A stretch of 64,000 nucleotides of DNA from Hyphodiscus hymeniophilus (lineage: Eukaryota; Ascomycota; Leotiomycetes; Helotiales; Hyphodiscaceae), in assembly GCA_016508695.1 (NCBI GenBank), contig VNKQ01000011.1, positions 806,001-870,000 of the forward strand. The letters run 5' to 3'. Below, piece by piece: positions 10,920-20,562 of the stretch. The translations under genes and the position numbers were made by a program. Position 1 is the stretch's first letter. Every line of letters begins with the position of its first letter. The notes beneath the pieces are model-generated. The model made no database searches. It was not told where the DNA came from and worked only from the letters and a program-made list of their open reading frames with translations.

Positions 10920-11597
10920 TCAGGAAATACCCATGGCGGTATTCGCCCTCGTCCAATACGCCAAACGATCAGACGTAGCCGAAGTGCCCACGCAACCCAG
11001 ATACGCCGCAAACCCCGCCTGCCCTCCAGCCTGCAGCTGCGGTCTCACGCTCGCGCACTGCGTCTTCAGGAACCAAGCCGCGGAGGCCCACGCATACTCG
11101 TCCGGCAGAACCAGGGCCCTGACAGCGTTCAGCTCGTCATCGCTCAGGCCGTCGGTCGACTCGGCGGTCGTGATGGCCGCCAGGGACGGCGCGAGGGCCG
11201 GGATGGACCTCGCGTAGAGCAGGTTGTAGTTCGACATCTGCATGTTCCTCGTGCCCTGGCCGGGGCGTCCGGGGGCGGGGTAGTGGTTTATGGCGTACTT
11301 GAAGTCGCCCGTCTCGTACGTGATCAGGGACAGGAGAGCGGCGATCTCGGGCGGGCAGGTGATGCCGTGGGTGGACATGGCGCTGATGAGGTACGGCGCT
11401 GCCTGGTCTGCGGTCGCGCATTCCGAGGGGAAGGCCGCGCCCGAACAGGTATTTGATGTTGGTGCTATCTGGAGGAGCTGGGTTGCTGCTGAGGAGCCCG
11501 CTTGTCTGTTGTGGATGTTTGTGAAGGAGGCTATTGGGAGAGTCGCTGCACAGCCTAAGCTGGCGAGAACGAAGACCGGAGTGGTTTTGATGAGCAT
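10920..11597 (-). CDS. Small secreted protein, function unknown
   Basis: This is a 225-residue single-exon protein. Residues 1-19 (MLIKTTPVFVLASLGCAAT) look like a signal peptide with an Ala-rich cleavage region, so export is likely. The mature part has few cysteines, among them CSGAAFPSEC, one in GITCPPE and CASVRPQL, plus a central segment with FKYAINHYPAPG and GQGTRNMQMSNYNLLYA. I believe this pattern recurs in fungal secreted proteins without assigned function, and a lysozyme-like or other hydrolase fold is only a guess. The coding region is clearly more GC-rich than its surroundings, especially 11000-11300. The start is the only ATG that precedes the hydrophobic leader. Confidence 0.75.
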   Translation of the reverse strand: MLIKTTPVFVLASLGCAATLPIASFTNIHNRQAGSSAATQLLQIAPTSNTCSGAAFPSECATADQAAPYLISAMSTHGITCPPEIAALLSLITYETGDFKYAINHYPAPGRPGQGTRNMQMSNYNLLYARSIPALAPSLAAITTAESTDGLSDDELNAVRALVLPDEYAWASAAWFLKTQCASVRPQLQAGGQAGFAAYLGCVGTSATSDRLAYWTRANTAMGIS

Positions 11598-12689
11598 TGT
11601 GATCCTTAAACTGGATGTATGGTTGTGATATGGAGTTTTTGGTGGTTGTCGAGTGCCTCAGATCCTCCGACTTGTATAGCTTTCACAATATCGTTGTTCT
11701 GATACACGGTATTGAAGTGAATCAAGGGGTTGAACAAAGCTTCTACCCTGTTCTTGCGCTGACCTGCAGACCGTGAATGATGAATTAGCAGCTAAGTGAA
11801 TGTGAGTGTGAATGTAAGTGTGGAAAGTTAGTAAACAGCAGAGCAGCAAGTGTAGCATTCTGATCAGACTCGAACGCATCGTGAAAAGGGGCCAAGTCGC
11901 AAATCAGCCACGGTAGACTCGGACGCGATGCAATCGCGAAGAATGGACTGGATGGCTACTGGAGAAGGGCAAAACCTGGAGGAATAAAGCAGAGCCAGTG
12001 CTTTGTCGTCGAAGATCTGCACTTGACAAGCGATGTTTCAACTTTCAGGGGGTGCGGGTTTATGGCGCTGCTGGAGCCACCCATTACTGTTTGGACTCGC
12101 AAATCACAACCTTGCATCTTCTTGCTTGAACGTTTCCATCATTAACCCCACAGGGTCGGCTTACTAGATATATGTGGTTCTTTTTCAACAACCGTGGTTC
12201 TAGACTAGCTGAAGCTGTCCTAATGCGGCTGGATTCCAGACGGCGATTTCTTCATTGTCCTGTCTTGGACGCATTGGCTTTGCTACTCCTGATCTGACCA
12301 GACGGGAGAAAGGATTGGAATTCTGTGGTTGTGGAAGATGTGATGATATTGGAGCTGGATGTTACCAGATGATAAATGTGGAAGAACTCTCGCACACTAT
12401 CGGCGAAGGCTGGAAGTAAGAATGGGCAAAGGAACGAAGTCACAGGCTCACAGCTCCAGCTTGACTCCAATCTACCTCTACTAAACTCTTCATATGTAAC
12501 GAAGCACCATCTTAACAAAGCTTTAGAATAGAGATCAAAGATATGTTTTCACCACACTCCTTAAAGGATACTTCCATTTCGTTCCATTACAAAGCCACAG
12601 CCCATAAATCCGAACAGTCATTGTCCATACCTCTACCTCCTTCCAACAAGCTACAGCCAGCTACCACTCCCCACTCCTCCTCCACCACC
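11598..12689. other. Intergenic region upstream of the secreted-protein gene
   Basis: About 1.1 kb, promoter for the minus-strand secreted-protein gene and 3' flank of the repeat-protein gene. A short imperfect GTGAATGT/GTGAGTGT repeat lies near 11795-11822. I see nothing else. Confidence 0.4.
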
Positions 12690-14105
12690 TCACCGGTGAC
12701 TTGCAATATGACAAAACAAACCGCCATCCGCTTTAGGGTAAAATTTGTTGTTGCGCCTCTCCGCCTGTTTACCCCTCTTCACCGGTTTGATGAAAGCGCA
12801 TTGGATCTTTCCCTGTGCTTGCGCCCTCGGCGCTGCCGTCACGCTTGCCCTTGCCCTTTTTCTCGGCGGGGGACGAACTTCTCCTTCATCTTCATCTTCG
12901 TCTTCCGCAGATTCTTCTTCGCTTGGGACGGCGGGGTTCGCAGCCTGTTCTTCCGCCATGGATCTTGGGGCATTTGAAGGTTCTGGGGTGGCGTCCTCTT
13001 CACTTTCGACAAAGTCGAAATAGTCTGCGTTCTCCCTTCTCGCCGGCTTTGGTTTTCTGTGTCGCTTTGGCTTTTGAACTGGTGCAGGTTCAATGATTGG
13101 GCGCTCAGCGTCATTCGCTGTCGTTTTTGCCCATTTTCTCGGCGAAGGACGAGCTTCGTTATCCTCGTTTTCTGCAGATTGTTCTACACTCTCCTGGAAG
13201 TCGAAGTAGATTACGTTCTCGCTTGTCGCTGGGTTTTGTTTCCTGTGGCGCCTTGGCTTTCGCTTTTGAACTGTCTCCTCGTCACTTTCGACGAAATCGA
13301 AATAGTTGACGTTCTCTCTCTTCACTGGATTCTCTTTTCTGCGGCGCTTGGGCGCCGGTCCTATAGTGGCGTCCTCATCACTTTCGACGAAATCGAAATA
13401 GTTTGCGTTATTTCTCTTTGCTGGATTTTGTTTTCTGTATCGCTTTGTATTTGGCTTTTGAACTCGTTGGGATCCGGAGGTTGCATGCTCCTTGTCATTG
13501 CTCGTCCCACCAAAGAGTGGCATTCCCCTGCCCGGGGTAGGTCGGCTTGCTCCGGAGACTCCTTGAGAGAGATTGTTTCTCGGCGGGCCATTGTCACTCT
13601 GCCATTCATCAGAGTGAGGTGAGGGATTGCTGTCGTTTACTTCCTCTTTCCTAGCTCCGATTATGTTATCGAGGCTTCTTCCACCTCCAGCGTTTCCGTT
13701 CCCTGCATCTATTTCTTCGTCGTCATCGTCCCCAAAGAGGCTGTCGACGTCGGAAGCGTCATCTTTGGGATATTCATCCCCTCGATCTCCAACAGCCCCT
13801 CCAGCCACAGCTCCAGGTCTTTCAATTCTTTGCGAAGAAACAGACTCATACTGAATAGCGACCTGAGTCACCGATTCAGAAATCGAAGCCGTACCAACTG
13901 GCTGTGATGGTGCAAACAAGGCCCCTGTAGTCCGAGCACGTTGCTGCGACTGGGGTGGAGATCCTACGTGTGGGTGGAGTTGTGGATTGCTTGGGTCGTG
14001 CTCTTCCTTTCCCGCGGAAGCTACGGGTTTTGAAGGTCTAGGATGAGCTCGTGAGGAGCCAAAAAGACCTGGGATACTTGGGGTCCGTCGAGGGGGGTTT
14101 GACAT
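12690..14105 (-). CDS. Protein with four basic/YFDF/acidic repeats, function unknown
   Basis: This is a 471-residue single-exon protein of low complexity. The N-terminal third is Pro/Ser-rich with an acidic patch (SLFGDDDDEEID). The middle carries four degenerate repeats of the form KR-x-RK-x-NP-x-KREN-x-x-YFDF-x-ESDE, encoded at about 13458-13360, 13357-13263, 13262-13160 and 13078-12980. Each joins a basic cluster to an aromatic YFDF core and an acidic tail. The C-terminal part has a long Glu/Asp run, then basic clusters (PRKRARAS) that look like nuclear localisation signals. The ATG at 14105 gives MSNPPRRTPSIPGLF. An upstream in-frame ATG at 14180 would add 25 residues of uncharacteristic sequence. 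I do not recognise the family. The composition suggests a disordered nuclear protein that binds a partner through repeated short motifs. Confidence 0.65.
   Translation of the reverse strand: MSNPPRRTPSIPGLFGSSRAHPRPSKPVASAGKEEHDPSNPQLHPHVGSPPQSQQRARTTGALFAPSQPVGTASISESVTQVAIQYESVSSQRIERPGAVAGGAVGDRGDEYPKDDASDVDSLFGDDDDEEIDAGNGNAGGGRSLDNIIGARKEEVNDSNPSPHSDEWQSDNGPPRNNLSQGVSGASRPTPGRGMPLFGGTSNDKEHATSGSQRVQKPNTKRYRKQNPAKRNNANYFDFVESDEDATIGPAPKRRRKENPVKRENVNYFDFVESDEETVQKRKPRRHRKQNPATSENVIYFDFQESVEQSAENEDNEARPSPRKWAKTTANDAERPIIEPAPVQKPKRHRKPKPARRENADYFDFVESEEDATPEPSNAPRSMAEEQAANPAVPSEEESAEDEDEDEGEVRPPPRKRARASVTAAPRAQAQGKIQCAFIKPVKRGKQAERRNNKFYPKADGGLFCHIASHR
12980..13460 (-). repeat. Internal tandem repeats of the YFDF protein gene
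   Basis: Four DNA segments resemble one another: each contains a stretch near TCGACGAAATCGAAATAG (plus strand) followed by a similar block encoding the basic half. The first two (right side) are nearly contiguous and most alike. The last is separated by an insertion of about 30 codons. All changes keep the frame. Confidence 0.7.
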
Positions 14106-16900
14106 GATCAAGATATGTGTAACGATATGATATATCGAGCTGCGCGAACAAAAGGTTCTTGCTTGAATATCGAAATACACGGGAGGAATATGCTACTTGA
14201 CAGCCTTTCGAATGCAAACTCGCATGGAATTAATAAAGAATAAAGCACACCGCAATTGGCTTCACACTGGACTTCAAAGCAACTCAACGAAACTGACGTT
14301 ATTATTGAAACGCATTGTGGTATCATGCTCCTAACCGTTTGCAGTGCGTGAGGTTTAGGGACGCAGAGTAGGGACAAAGAGGCTCGGCTAGGGTGCCAGA
14401 AGCGGACAGGATTTTTGGTGGACGACAAGCGGAAAGTAAAAGGGAAGGCATTGAAAATAAAGGGGAAAGGGTTCAAGAACGTACAAAGAAGACTGTAGCT
14501 TTGATTCAAGTCTGAGCATGGCGCCTCGTTGCGTGGGCTAGGAAATGACTTGATTTGAGATGTCTTATGGAATGGACAAATGCATTCTGCCTTTGTGTTG
14601 ACACGAATATCCTGAATAGACTCCTATCACTTACCCTATTCTAAAGAGAAGCAAGGGCTATGCATAGCAGTACCGCTATGCTCGTGGGCTGTAATCGAGC
14701 ACGAGGCTGACACGTGACCCATCGCCAAAAAGGGGAATCCCCAAGCGAAGCGAACAGCCCATCGGTGCTCAAGTGTACTTAAGGAGTATGGAAGTCTCCA
14801 AACCGCACCTCTATCTCGAATCCAGCCAGTCAAGCACCAGAGTTCTCATTGGTCAATATTACGAGACTTAGTTGGGCACAGCCTCTTGATTCTCATCGCT
14901 GCTTCAGTGACTTCCTGATCTGGCGTGATCCTTGTGTGGCTCGAAAGCAAACACCAGACCGAGTAGTCGGATAAAGCAAACAGAGTGGAGAGAGAGTGAT
15001 GGCGCACCGGTTTGTACTGAAGTACCATGATGCAATTATGCACTTTCGGTGCAACCGCTTTTACACGGGCCAATAGCACATCTGCCATTCCTGACACTTC
15101 CGACAATCCACTTGATGCCGTTGATATACTTGGTGCACTTGACACACTTGATGCCGGGACATGTTCGTGCATCCGACCATGGATGAGGACGAGATTGCGT
15201 TTGTCCAACGAAAAGCGAGAAGTTGCTGTAGGGCTGGCGAGTGTGCGTGAGGGATTTCATGGTTGCGGTCCTGCGGGACATGTTAAGTCCTGCATGGGGC
15301 AGGAGCAACAAACGGATTATTTGGGCGCGGAAGGGCAAGGGTGGACACCCCGGGGCCGGGGGCACGAAAAGGACTGGTGAGTCGTGACTCTGGCCAGAAC
15401 TGAGCGGATTCTCCAATGACGATGCCAATATATGCAGCCCTGCGGCGGGTGAGTGGGTTTGGGGTTGAGCTGTTGCACGACAGGTACTGCTTAGACTACA
15501 TCGAATAATGTCTTCCGTTGGTTTGCAGGTTCGGCCAGTCGAAGATCGAGGGGACATTTGTTTCGATGTGATACGAACCATGTGCTGCGCGTTGAGTCAT
15601 CCACTTGTGTGGACGTGTTGAGGTGGTGCGCAGGCTTGGTGGAGGGAAGACAGCCGATAGGAGGGAATGGATGTTGAAGAGTCACGGGAAGGGGGCTGAA
15701 GAGAAGAGATCGTCACGATCTGGTCCGAGAGACGGGATTGGGGGTTTGAAGATACGTGGGGAGGATTGATATTGATAGGGGATGGAAAAGAGATGAGTCT
15801 GGTTTGATTGGGTGGGATACGATGCTTGGGAATTTGGAGTAGAGAGATATCTGGTGGGGAAGGAGGAGGAGGAGGAGGTGACGACTGGATGATCCAAGAC
15901 GAGAGAAAGAAAGAAAGAAAGAAAGAAGCTTCATTCATGCTTAACGCACGGACGACTAACGACTGAAGCGATAAGCGCGAGACAGAGGAGGAGGATGGAT
16001 GCGATGGTTGGCGATATGAATGGAGCAGTAGTGCACCAGGTGTACTGTACCAGCGTAGACTGTGTAATCAGTCTATCTATCCCGCTGTCTTTTCCGGTTT
16101 AGGAAGGAGAGAGGAGGGAGAAGGTTGAAGTCGTAATCAGGACTCGTCAGTCGTGGTGGTCCACCAGTTGCCAAGACTCTGCTTACGAGTTACGACAGAC
16201 AGTAGCTGGTGGTAGGGGGAAGTACTCGGTGAGGCACTTGATGCACCAGCATTCAATCAGAACCGGTAATTGATCGAGAAGGGAACGCTCAAAGCGCGTC
16301 GCGGGGAGAGTGCGGAGGCATGCGGAGAGTCGCAAACTGTCCACAGGAATCTGTCCAGACTGTCCTGATTCTTGAAGTCTCTCTCTCCTCTCACCGATCC
16401 CTGGAATCAGTCACCGGTGGAGATGGTCGAGGGCTGAGTCGGATGGGCCAATGTAGGATGATACAGGTATGTATGTACTGTAGTCTGTAACGTGTGCAAA
16501 TGGAGGCATCCTGGTGCGGTGGCTCAGATGGATGGATAGATAGGTACATTGATAATTTGACAGACGGCGGTGCGCAGCAAACGGTTGCTATTTCTGCCAC
16601 TTTCTCAATCCCCCTCGTCTCTCCCCGGTTGAGTGAGGCTCAAGATCCTAACTCCGTAGAAGGGGGAAAAGGGTGAGCATGGGATGGGGGGTGCCGCTCT
16701 GAAGTTGATGCAGGCCGGCATAACCCAAAGGCCGTCTTACAAATGGGGACTTCGGTCAATTGGTCTTCCATCACGTGACGAGAATGACCAATGTGCCTCG
16801 CACCAGGATGGGGGCGGATTCAGTTCCAGTCAATCAATCCATTGTGGCGGATAGGAATACTCGATCTTGAATATGGGATCGGGAAGCAGGAGAATGCCTC
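14106..16900. other. Gene-poor region with simple repeats
   Basis: I see no supportable gene here. Open frames on both strands (for example around 15030-15580) are short, overlap and lack motifs. Simple repeats include a GGA run near 15864-15880 and a (GAAA)n tract at about 15903-15926. The strong purine/pyrimidine asymmetry around 15600-15900 is typical of fungal promoter or UTR sequence. Confidence 0.45.
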
Positions 16901-17979
16901 GACACAAATAGAGATCATCTAGTTCACATCATCCCATGTGACTCTTGACATTAATAGCATCAATAGTATCAATAGTATCAATAGCATCAACCGATCCTCC
17001 TATTGGGGATCATCATCTCATTATCCCCATCGAAAACAATCCTCCTCCTCCTCCTACTAAGGCGGCGTTGACTCTCTGCCAGCCGTGCTCTAGTCTCTCG
17101 TCCTCTCTCGTACTTCTCGGTCTGCGTTGCATCTCTGGTCTCTCTCGTCCCCGGTAAATAGGCAGCAGAGGAACCTCACCTCTCCTCTCTCCTCTCTGCT
17201 CACCGCGCGTGTATCATCCCGTCGACTCCTCCTCCTCCTCCTCCTCCTCGACACTTTCCTGTCCCTCGTCCTTCCATTTCACCTACACGACTACTCTGGC
17301 CACGCATCCCCATAATCGCGGCTGCAGCAAAAAAAGGAGACGAAACCCTTTCTCACAATCCTCGGATCCCCTCCCCCTCTATATACTCCACCTCGAGACA
17401 TCTACTCGCTCAAGGCAGCAGCCTCCCTTAACCAAATCGTTCCCCCCCCTCGCCGCCTTCTCCGACAAACACTCTCTTCATCCATATCCGTTGCCATCTA
17501 AGCCTCACATCCTCGTCCTCAAACCACCAGCAATTCAATCCAGCTCCTCCGAGCTCTCGCTAGAGTCGGCTTGTTGTCGTCGTCGTCGTCGTCGTCGTCG
17601 CCAATCTCGAGCTATTGCCACCCCAGGACCGCCGTCAGCTCTACGCTGTACGAGCTTACACCATTACATCGTATGAGCCAACCCTCTACTTCTCCTCAAA
17701 AACCCCCCAAGAACCCACTCAAGTCCGTGGGGATCGAGCAATCTGGTCACATCCCCATTGACGAATCATCCCCAACATATAACCGTTGATCGAATTACCT
17801 CGCCCAATTCCACCGTTTCCTAATCGGGACGATTCGAGTTTCCGATACTTGACTGCTTCTGTGACTCACCGGACGCTGCAAGGAATTGGAGCATTCATAG
17901 GGCTAACCAGATCCCAGTCCTGCCGCATTCACCACCCCCCATCATCATCATCATCCAGCATAACACCTGCCCACTCACC
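16901..17979 (+). promoter_or_regulatory. Probable long leader/promoter of the C2H2 transcription factor gene
   Basis: This stretch is markedly pyrimidine-rich, with (CTC)n near 17225-17250 and (GTC)n near 17575-17600. A 9-bp unit similar to ATCAATAGT repeats about four times near 16957-16990. Several upstream ATGs occur. The clearest short upstream frame is 17673-17789 (38 codons), ending 190 bp before the main ATG. Long, pyrimidine-rich, uORF-bearing leaders are common on fungal regulator genes. The transcription start is not visible. Confidence 0.4.
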
Positions 17980-20562
17980 ATGTCGTTCAGCCATCCCCGC
18001 CGAACTACAAAGACCACATCGTCTGCTCTGACTCCCTCCTCGTCCTCGAGTGCGTCAGCCTGTCACACGGTTCACGTTAATACCAACATGTCCCTTCGCA
18101 AAGGAGCGACCTTCCACTCTCCATCTACCACCCCGGATCGTGAACTGCCTCATCACTTCAAGGTTCCCTCCCTTCCTCGCCGCGCACAATCAACACTCGA
18201 GGATGTCGTCGATGCCCACAAGCGTCGCGTTGCCTTGACTCTCGGAGACATTGATCGAGGTCTCTCATCTGTCGACGACCGCTCCCCAACCACAAGACAA
18301 TCATTCCCCGACGAGGCCAACCCGGTCCCCCAAGGCTTTCTTGATCACACCGTCGGTACGACCGACTCATACGGTCCAATCATGGATGCTGTCATCTCTC
18401 AGGAGCCTGCCTCTATTGGCAGACGCTCCCTTCGACTGCGACACAATCGTCGCCCTTCAAGATACTCCGATAGTGGACTAGGGTCTTCGATCGGTTCAGC
18501 TTCCGGTAAGCGTGCAGGAGAAACTGCTCCCACGAGTGTTACCGAAGACCATTGTGCCAAGTCTATTGTCGCAGCTTCAGCTATAACTAGGTCTGCTGCT
18601 GCTCATTCTTCAACACTTGAGAGTCTCCCCAGACTCAGTGCGCGTGCAAGCAACCGCATTCACGAGCACATTCTCAAACCTCTTCTCGCCAAACAATCGC
18701 TGAAAGACTTCCACCCTATCGTCAAAGACTGCCCCAGAAGAATCCATGGAAAGGAAATCGTATGTCTTCGGGATCTGGAGAAGACCCTGATTTTTATGGC
18801 ACCCGTAAGTGAATCCTCAGATGATGTTGCAGGAGGAGTTGCTCACTGGTTCTCGCGTTTGAAGGAGAGGACCAAGACTGCCGCCTTGTACCTCGATTTC
18901 TGTCTCACGTCGATCCGGTGTATCCAAGCGACCGTTGAATTCTTGAGCGACCGCGAACAGACCCGACCTCACGATCGACCTTATACTAACGGATACTTTG
19001 TCGATCTCGTCGACCAGATCAAGCAGTACGCCCAACAAGTCCAGGCCGCCAAAGACAAAGAAGCCAAGGGTGAAGAATTGGATGAGATGGATCCTGAAAC
19101 GTATGTCCGCCCTCAACGCGAAGAGGCTCGAGTTGCAAATGACTCATTTCGCACGTTCAAGTTCAGACCAGTGCTAACAAAGTCCAACTTCAGAACCGAC
19201 GAATTGAAGCTTCACGGCGGTCTCACTGAGAACGGTCGTCCAGCTGAACTCGTCCGAGTCAAGAAGAACGGAAAGGCAATTTCCGTCGCCACTGGCATGC
19301 CCATTGATCTCGACGAAGATAGCAAAGGTGCTCTGACCTTCAAGCGCTCCCTCAGCGAGGAAGCCGAGGACGACGAGTCCATCCTCAGATCCATGGCTCG
19401 CCGAAAGAGATCGGCTTCAGCTGCTGAACTCGCACCCAAGCGTTGCCGTGAAGCTGGCTGTGACAAGGAGTTCAAGCGTCCTTGTGACTTGACAAAACAC
19501 GAGAAAACCCACTCACGTCCATGGAAGTGCCCTGTCGAGTCTTGCAAATATCACGAGTACGGTTGGCCAACGGAGAAGGAGATGGACAGACATCACAATG
19601 ATAAGCACTCCTCCGCTCCACCTTTGTATGAATGCCATTTCAAGCCTTGCCCGTATCGATCCAAGCGTGAATCGAACTGCAAGCAACATATGGAGAAGGC
19701 TCATGGCTGGGAGTACGTTCGATCCAAGAACAATGGAAAGAACCGTGAGAAGGGTACCGACGCACCCAGCAATGGCCTCCCCACACCACAAACAAACAAC
19801 ATCCGAACTCCAAGCAGTGATGCAAACACTATGAACACCCCCGAGGAAGATGACTTTGATATGCACACTGGCTACAACGGATCTGCTATCTACGATCAAC
19901 AAAATCCTCTCGATTTCCCTGAATATGACACAAACTCCGACATGGACATGTTCGCCCCTAACCAGCTACAACTGGATTACTCTCCCGTCTCCGAGATGAA
20001 TAACTCGACCTCCTCTCATCAATCTCCTTATGTGGCAAGCACCATGAACCCAGACCACTTCCAGGACAATTTCCAAGATTTCAACACCAATGTTGATTTC
20101 AGCCTGTACGACAACGAAGACCTGTACAGTGCAAACGTCCAACTCCCAACACCATCCCACGAACTCTTCCAAAACGCGCTCGGCTCCTCAGCTTATGATA
20201 CGTCTGGTATCACATACTCCACCAATCCCATCCAACACATCTCGCCTATTGGTCAAGGCAACACAATGCTCTATACACCACCCACATCACTCCGCGAAAT
20301 TGATGAAGGCTTCGAAGATTTCGTCCCAAACAACTGCAACATGGGCGCAGCCGATTTCCAACTCTTCCCCTCCTCCACCGGTGGCACAGTTGCATCCTCC
20401 GCACCAAGTGCTCTATTTGGCGAGATCCCACCAAATCACTTTCCCGGTGTCTCAGCGCAGGAGTTGCTTGACTTCTATGCCGCTAGCACACATGCTGCTA
20501 CTCATGGAGGTACCATGGATTGGTCTGTTGAAGACCAGTTCTCCAACTATCGCTCTCAGTAA
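17980..20562 (+). CDS. C2H2 zinc-finger transcription factor
   Basis: Two exons, 17980-19100 and 19194-20562 (829 residues). The intron (19101-19193) has GTATGT, a GCTAAC branch and TTCAG. It is 93 nt, so read-through also stays in frame and would add 31 residues. Three zinc fingers lie at about residues 458-545: a C-x4-C-x12-H-x3-H finger (CREAGC to HEKTH), a longer one (WKCPVESCKYHEYGW to HHNDKH) and a third (YECHFKPCPYRSKRESN to HMEKAH). A stretch reading EYVRSKNNGKNREKG follows. The N-terminus is Ser/Thr-rich. The C-terminal 270 residues are Asn/Gln/Pro/Asp-rich and look like an activation domain. The finger array resembles a conserved filamentous-fungal family I cannot name with certainty. 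An in-frame ATG at 18090 is an alternative start. Confidence 0.85.
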   Translation: MSFSHPRRTTKTTSSALTPSSSSSASACHTVHVNTNMSLRKGATFHSPSTTPDRELPHHFKVPSLPRRAQSTLEDVVDAHKRRVALTLGDIDRGLSSVDDRSPTTRQSFPDEANPVPQGFLDHTVGTTDSYGPIMDAVISQEPASIGRRSLRLRHNRRPSRYSDSGLGSSIGSASGKRAGETAPTSVTEDHCAKSIVAASAITRSAAAHSSTLESLPRLSARASNRIHEHILKPLLAKQSLKDFHPIVKDCPRRIHGKEIVCLRDLEKTLIFMAPVSESSDDVAGGVAHWFSRLKERTKTAALYLDFCLTSIRCIQATVEFLSDREQTRPHDRPYTNGYFVDLVDQIKQYAQQVQAAKDKEAKGEELDEMDPETYVRPQREEARVANDSFRTFKFRPVLTKSNFRTDELKLHGGLTENGRPAELVRVKKNGKAISVATGMPIDLDEDSKGALTFKRSLSEEAEDDESILRSMARRKRSASAAELAPKRCREAGCDKEFKRPCDLTKHEKTHSRPWKCPVESCKYHEYGWPTEKEMDRHHNDKHSSAPPLYECHFKPCPYRSKRESNCKQHMEKAHGWEYVRSKNNGKNREKGTDAPSNGLPTPQTNNIRTPSSDANTMNTPEEDDFDMHTGYNGSAIYDQQNPLDFPEYDTNSDMDMFAPNQLQLDYSPVSEMNNSTSSHQSPYVASTMNPDHFQDNFQDFNTNVDFSLYDNEDLYSANVQLPTPSHELFQNALGSSAYDTSGITYSTNPIQHISPIGQGNTMLYTPPTSLREIDEGFEDFVPNNCNMGAADFQLFPSSTGGTVASSAPSALFGEIPPNHFPGVSAQELLDFYAASTHAATHGGTMDWSVEDQFSNYRSQ

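Noticed and set aside
15036..15581. 181-codon minus-strand frame in the gene-poor region
   Set aside because: No motif, a competing frame on the other strand, and no intron or start context that supports a gene.
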